The notes beneath the pieces were generated by a model that made no database searches, was not told where the DNA came from, and saw only the letters and a program-made list of their open reading frames with translations. Positions 60,849 through 64,000 of a stretch of 64,000 nt of DNA are shown piece by piece (positions within the stretch are counted from its first letter, which is position 1; each line of letters opens with the position of its first letter). Source of the stretch: Micromonospora cathayae (GTDB lineage: Bacteria; Actinomycetota; Actinomycetes; Mycobacteriales; Micromonosporaceae); the NCBI RefSeq assembly GCF_028993575.1, contig NZ_CP118615.1, positions 682,001-746,000 on the forward strand. The letters are read 5' to 3'. A program made the position numbers and the translations under genes.

Positions 60849-61361
60849 TCAGTTCGCGGCGACGCGTTCGGCGGTACGGAAGGTGTCCGGGCCGAACAGG
60901 ACCAGCCGGGCCTCGGTGACGGTGGTCGGGGCGGCGGCGCGCAGCACCGCCAGCGCCTGCCGGACGGCGTCGTCGACCGGCCAGCCGTACACCCCGGCGG
61001 AGATCAGCGGAAAGGCGACGCTGGCCGCCCCCAACTCGTCGGCGACGCTCAGACTGTTGGCGTAGCAGTCGCGCAGCAGCGCGGAACGGTCCTCACCCGC
61101 CGACCAGACCGGGCCGACGGTGTGGATCACCCAGCGGGCCGGCAGGTCCCCGGCGGTGGTGGCGACCGCCTGGCCGGTCGGCAGACCCCGGCCGTACCGG
61201 GAGGCGCGCAGCGCCCGGCACTCGGCGAGGATGGCCGGGCCGCCGCGCCGGTGGATCGCGCCGTCCACGCCCCCGCCGCCGAGCAGGGACGAGTTGGCGG
61301 CGTTGACGACCGCGTCGACCCGCTCGGCGGTGATGTCCCCCTCGACCAGGGTGACCTTCAT
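60849..61361 (-). CDS. Macrodomain O-acetyl-ADP-ribose deacetylase-like protein
   Basis: The 170-aa protein is a single macrodomain: MKVTLVEGDITAERVDAVVN, AANSSLLGGGGVDGAIHRRG (ADP-ribose loop 1, GGGGVDGAIHR), and FPLISAGVYGWPVDDAV (loop 2). The usual reaction is removal of the acetyl or ADP-ribose group from ADP-ribosyl adducts. Its ATG overlaps the EI24 gene stop by four bases (61358-61361), so the two are co-translated. It is the last gene of this minus-strand pair. Confidence 0.93.
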   Translation of the reverse strand: MKVTLVEGDITAERVDAVVNAANSSLLGGGGVDGAIHRRGGPAILAECRALRASRYGRGLPTGQAVATTAGDLPARWVIHTVGPVWSAGEDRSALLRDCYANSLSVADELGAASVAFPLISAGVYGWPVDDAVRQALAVLRAAAPTTVTEARLVLFGPDTFRTAERVAAN

Positions 61362-62155
61362 CGGCGTACCTCCTCGATGGGCTGGTCGAAGGCGCGACGG
61401 GTGAGCAACGCCGCGCCGGCCACCGCCGCCGGCATGATCAGCACCGCGCCGAGCGGGATCAGGAAGCAGAGGAACACCGCCACACCGAAGCCGAGCGTGG
61501 TCGGCCGGTCGGCCTTCAGCACCCGGCGGCGGTCCGGCAGGCGCAGGCCACGCCGGTAGAAGGGCGCGCCGGCCAGCTCCAACGCGAGGAACCAGCCGCC
61601 GACCGCCGCCCCGATCACCGGTACGACGGTCTGCCCGACCACCGGGACGAAACCGGCGGCGAACAGCGGGATGCCGACCAGTACCGAGATCCCGACCAGT
61701 CGCAGCGAGTCGGCGACGCTGCGCCGCAGCGACGGCCAGAACGGCACCTCCACCTCGCCGGGGGTGCCGCCGTACCGCTGCTCGACCTGCTCGGAGATCT
61801 TCTCGTAGAACGGGTCGCCGACCACCAGGGTGACCGCGGTGAAGGTGAGTACCCCGACCAGCCCGCCGATGCCCAGCAGGGCCAGCCCGGCGATCACCCG
61901 GACCAGGCTGCGGGTGGTGGTCGACCAGCCGTCGGCGAACGGGGTGACCCAGGCGGCCAGGTCGTCCACGAAGTACACCAGGGTGCCGAGGGCGGCCAGG
62001 AAGAACAGGCCGGTGATCAGCGCCGGCAGGACGCCGAGCAGCATCAGCCGCGGGCTGCGGGCGTACAGGCCGAGACCGCGCAGCAGCAGCCCGGCCCCGG
62101 AGAAGAACCGGCCGACGGCGCTGGCCGCCGGAGCGGTGACCCTGGATGCGTTCAC
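61358..62155 (-). CDS. EI24/CysZ-like integral membrane protein
   Basis: The 265-aa protein (GTG start, VNASRVTAPAASAVGRFF) has four to five long hydrophobic helices and the EI24-type loop GDPFYEKISEQVEQRYGG between them, with LAGAPFYRRGLRLPDRRRVL near the C-terminus. CysZ relatives are sulphate channels, but actinobacterial EI24 proteins have no proven substrate. The frame reads on to 63256 upstream, an artefact. A weak TAGGCT is nine bases before the start. Partner macrodomain gene overlaps by four bases. Confidence 0.85.
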   Translation of the reverse strand: MNASRVTAPAASAVGRFFSGAGLLLRGLGLYARSPRLMLLGVLPALITGLFFLAALGTLVYFVDDLAAWVTPFADGWSTTTRSLVRVIAGLALLGIGGLVGVLTFTAVTLVVGDPFYEKISEQVEQRYGGTPGEVEVPFWPSLRRSVADSLRLVGISVLVGIPLFAAGFVPVVGQTVVPVIGAAVGGWFLALELAGAPFYRRGLRLPDRRRVLKADRPTTLGFGVAVFLCFLIPLGAVLIMPAAVAGAALLTRRAFDQPIEEVRR

Positions 62156-62166
62156 GACTCGGAAGC

Positions 62167-62811
62167 CTAGTTCGTCTCGTTCCGTGCGGAGACCGACCCA
62201 CTGACCGGTTGACGGAGGATGGTGCGGAGCCGCTCGGGCGGCACCCGGCGGGCATCGCTGAGGTAGATCTCGTGGTGTCTGCCGGTCATCCGGAACCCGT
62301 TGTCCGGGATGAACTCGTGATGCATCCGGGCCAGCACCTCGGCCTCGTCGTCGTAGGAGCCGACGTGCAGGGTCTGCACGCAGCGCCCCTCGGACAGCCG
62401 GTCCAGGCGCACCTCGGGCAGTCGCCGGGGCGGATCCTTCGCGGCGAGTTCTCCGACCGCCTCGATGAACATGCCGTCGTCGATCCAGTCCGGGACCATG
62501 ATCATGAGCGTCCAGTCCCACCGGGACTTGTCGCGGGCGGCGGTGAACGCGTCCATGTCGTCCGCCCACCACAGCCCTTCCAGAGGCATCACGACGTAGT
62601 CGCGGCCGAGGGTCCGCCTGCTGGCGAACTTCAATCGGTAGGCCAACGGATAGAGCGCCTCGGCGGCCTCGGTGAAGGCCCGGGTGGTGTTCGGGTCGCC
62701 GTGTCCGTCGATCATGAGATACCGCAGGTCGGGCACGTCCACCACGGAGAACCGCCCGCGCCTGGCACGGTAGGCGTCGATCTCCCGCTTGAAGTCGACC
62801 TTGTCGGTCAC
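62167..62811 (-). CDS. GyrI-like small-molecule-binding domain protein
   Basis: The 214-aa protein has the GyrI/BmrR-like effector domain: FSVVDVPDLRYLMIDGHGDP, VVMPLEGLWWADDMDAFTAA, and VQTLHVGSYDDEAEVLARMH, EFIPDNGFRMTGRHHEIYLS. No DNA-binding helix precedes it, so it is a free-standing member; the family includes isocyanide hydratases and drug-binding proteins. Start GTG 62811 is chosen because the stop of a mini-ORF (GTGTCAGTG...TGA) overlaps it (GTGA) after GGAGGAGG; longer frames cross this region. Confidence 0.85.
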   Translation of the reverse strand: MTDKVDFKREIDAYRARRGRFSVVDVPDLRYLMIDGHGDPNTTRAFTEAAEALYPLAYRLKFASRRTLGRDYVVMPLEGLWWADDMDAFTAARDKSRWDWTLMIMVPDWIDDGMFIEAVGELAAKDPPRRLPEVRLDRLSEGRCVQTLHVGSYDDEAEVLARMHHEFIPDNGFRMTGRHHEIYLSDARRVPPERLRTILRQPVSGSVSARNETN

Positions 62812-62843
62812 CGGGACACCTGCACTGACACGGAACCTCCTCC

Positions 62844-62868
62844 TGACCTGACCTGACCTGACCTGACC
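62844..62868. repeat. TGACC pentanucleotide repeat, five copies
   Basis: Five perfect TGACC units directly upstream (on the minus strand) of the GGAGGAGG ribosome site. Copy number could change by slippage. Confidence 0.95.
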
Positions 62869-62991
62869 GGCCGGCCCGGGTGCGGTGACCTGCCGGTGGG
62901 CCCGGACCACGACACATCATCCCGCTACCGCTGCGCGGCCGGCGTCCCGCACGCTCGCCGGGTCGACTGTGTCCGGTTGAACCGCCCGTCC

Positions 62992-63013
62992 GCATCCACC
63001 GGTTGGTGGATGC
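62992..63013. promoter_or_regulatory. 9-bp inverted repeat, operator candidate
   Basis: GCATCCACC, four bases, GGTGGATGC; about 110 bases before the ABC ATPase start. Regulator unknown. Confidence 0.35.
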
Positions 63014-63122
63014 CGCGCGTCCACCGGGGCCGGCGGGAATCGCCGCTGGCCGGTCGATCCGCTGCCGGGCCGCCATGGCGACCATTGACGGGTACGACGA
63101 CAGCGCGGCGAAGGGTGGCGGG

Positions 63123-64000
63123 ATGCCGGTCATCGAGGTGACCAACCTGCACAAACGGTACGGCTCACAGGTGGCCGTGCGGGACGTCTCCTTCACCGTG
63201 ACGGCCGGTGAGGTCTTCGGCGTCCTCGGGACGAACGGGGCCGGCAAGACCACCACCGTGGAGTGTGTGGCCGGGCTCCGCGTTCCGAACGGGGGCGGGG
63301 TGTCGGTCCTCGGACTCGACCCCCGCGCGGACGCGGCCCGGCTGCGCCCCCGCGTCGGCGTACAGCTCCAGGAGGCCCAACTGCCCGACCGGATCCGGGT
63401 ACACGAGGCGCTCGACCTGTACGCCTCGTTCTATCCCCGTCCGCTCGACCCGGACGTGCTCCTGGACGAGCTGGGGCTGCTGGCGCAACGCGGCGTGGCG
63501 TGGCGGAAGCTCTCCGGCGGGCAGAAGCAGCGGCTGTCGATCGCGTTGGCCCTGGTCGGTGACCCGGAGGTGGCCCTGCTGGACGAGCTCTCCACCGGGC
63601 TCGACCCGCACGGGCGGCGGGAGGTCTGGGCGGTGGTCGAGCGACTCCGCGACCGGGGCGTCACCATCCTGCTGGTCACCCATCTGATGGCCGAGGCGGA
63701 ACGGCTCTGCGACCGGGTCGCGGTCATAGATGCCGGCCGGGTGGTGGCGTTGGACACCCCGGCCGCACTGACCCGTCGATACGGCGGCGACACCCTGGAG
63801 GACGCCTTCCTGGCGCTCACCGACAGCATCGACGGCACCGACGGCACTGATGGCACCGACCGCACTGATGGCATCGACCGCACTGATGGCACCGACCGCA
63901 CTGATGGCCCCGACACTGTCGGCGCCGACGGCACCAGCCGCACCGGCGTCGTGCCGGCCCGGCGGGCCCGACACCACGGCACCGCCGGCACCGACCACAC
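63123..64000 (+). CDS. ABC transporter ATP-binding protein, 3'-truncated by window edge
   Basis: The 292 visible codons have no stop. The nucleotide-binding domain has Walker A (GTNGAGKTTTVECVAGL), Q-loop (VGVQLQEAQL), signature (RKLSGGQKQRLSIALAL), Walker B (EVALLDELSTGLDPHGR) and H-loop (VTHLMAEAERL). It resembles DrrA/CcmA-type exporters of drugs or lipids. ATG 63123 has AAGG eight bases upstream; ATG 63075 would add 16 residues. After about residue 235 the chain becomes a low-complexity DGTDRT repeat, unusual for this family; the rest and the partner permease lie beyond the window. Confidence 0.85.
   Translation, partial: MPVIEVTNLHKRYGSQVAVRDVSFTVTAGEVFGVLGTNGAGKTTTVECVAGLRVPNGGGVSVLGLDPRADAARLRPRVGVQLQEAQLPDRIRVHEALDLYASFYPRPLDPDVLLDELGLLAQRGVAWRKLSGGQKQRLSIALALVGDPEVALLDELSTGLDPHGRREVWAVVERLRDRGVTILLVTHLMAEAERLCDRVAVIDAGRVVALDTPAALTRRYGGDTLEDAFLALTDSIDGTDGTDGTDRTDGIDRTDGTDRTDGPDTVGADGTSRTGVVPARRARHHGTAGTDH
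63834..63905 (+). repeat. 18-bp tandem repeat inside the ABC ATPase gene
   Basis: Four units (GGCACCGACCGCACTGAT and variants) encode a hexapeptide GTDRTD-type array. The frame stays open through it. A larger domain may follow. Confidence 0.85.

Larger units (their letters stand above)
62812..63122. other. Divergent promoter region of GyrI-like and ABC genes
   Basis: This 311-base gap holds the TGACC repeat, an 11-bp dyad CGGTTGAACCG at 62974, and a 9-bp inverted repeat GCATCCACC...GGTGGATGC at 62992-63013 with a GGTT loop. These may be an operator set. No -10 stands out. Confidence 0.5.

Noticed and set aside
1..64000. tRNA or rRNA genes
   Set aside because: I scanned the intergenic gaps for T-loop (GGTTCRA) and cloverleaf-like ends and saw none; a covariance-model search would be decisive.

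Overview
This window comes from a very G+C-rich actinomycete, most likely a Micromonosporaceae member (Micromonospora/Salinispora type). Supporting signs are strong third-position GC bias, many GTG starts, frequent ATGA/GTGA overlaps, mycothiol-linked genes (mshA and a DinB-like mycothiol-dependent enzyme), a monofunctional proline dehydrogenase, the tiny bS22 ribosomal protein, and a rex-hemA-hemC-hemD-hemB...bldN neighbourhood like that of Streptomyces. No rRNA, tRNA, insertion sequence, prophage or CRISPR array was recognised. Species assignment is inference.

Layout. 1-9.6 kb: end of a secreted phospholipase A2, a cyclase-like/NB-ARC/TPR regulator, an FmdB zinc ribbon, a membrane-anchored lytic transglycosylase, a double-GNAT acetyltransferase and a large secreted nuclease. 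9.6-15.5 kb: haem operon rex-hemA-hemC-cobA/hemD-hemB (minus strand), with a Rex operator laid over the -35 element of its promoter. 15.6-23.4 kb: HAD phosphatase, glutaredoxin-like protein, then a developmental block: BldN-like ECF sigma factor, RsbN-like membrane anti-sigma, HAD-IB phosphatase, acyltransferase, epimerase, bS22 and an excisionase-type DNA-binding protein. 24-33.2 kb: small housekeeping and unknown genes, many apparently leaderless (metallopeptidase, PadR and membrane protein, proline dehydrogenase, lipoprotein + glutathionylspermidine-synthase-like enzyme + CGNR protein, TIM-barrel isomerase, Ppx/GppA, Cys-rich metal-binding protein) and an RHH/Doc toxin-antitoxin pair.

33.2-41 kb: a six-gene operon tctC-tctB-tctA-usp-MFS-rraA (minus strand) diverges from a CitA/CitB-type two-component system. 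The RraA-like protein keeps the D-x20-R-D metal motif of 4-hydroxy-4-methyl-2-oxoglutarate aldolases, so the block reads as sensing, uptake and cleavage of a carboxylated substrate. 41-47 kb: senX3-regX3 and divergent phoU with a PHO box between them, gpmA and an MFS transporter. 46.8-54 kb: a SAP/Rho-N-like protein with pentapeptide repeats, YbjN, mshA, an SDR, a methyltransferase, murB and a mycothiol-dependent enzyme, closed by a textbook intrinsic terminator.

54-60 kb: a beta-glucoside uptake and hydrolysis operon (binding lipoprotein, two permeases, GH1 beta-glucosidase, LacI regulator; no ATPase, so a shared one such as MsiK is expected). Its promoter is bracketed by two identical 14-bp LacI-type palindromes close to the CebR box. 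60-64 kb: GNAT, macrodomain protein, EI24 membrane protein, GyrI-like protein and an ABC ATPase that runs off the window. The most useful second looks are the tct-rraA operon, the regulatory architecture around the bldN/rsbN genes (including an upstream overlapping small ORF), the repeat-bearing basic protein, the Gsp-synthase/lipoprotein pair in a mycothiol organism, and the cluster of leaderless promoters.
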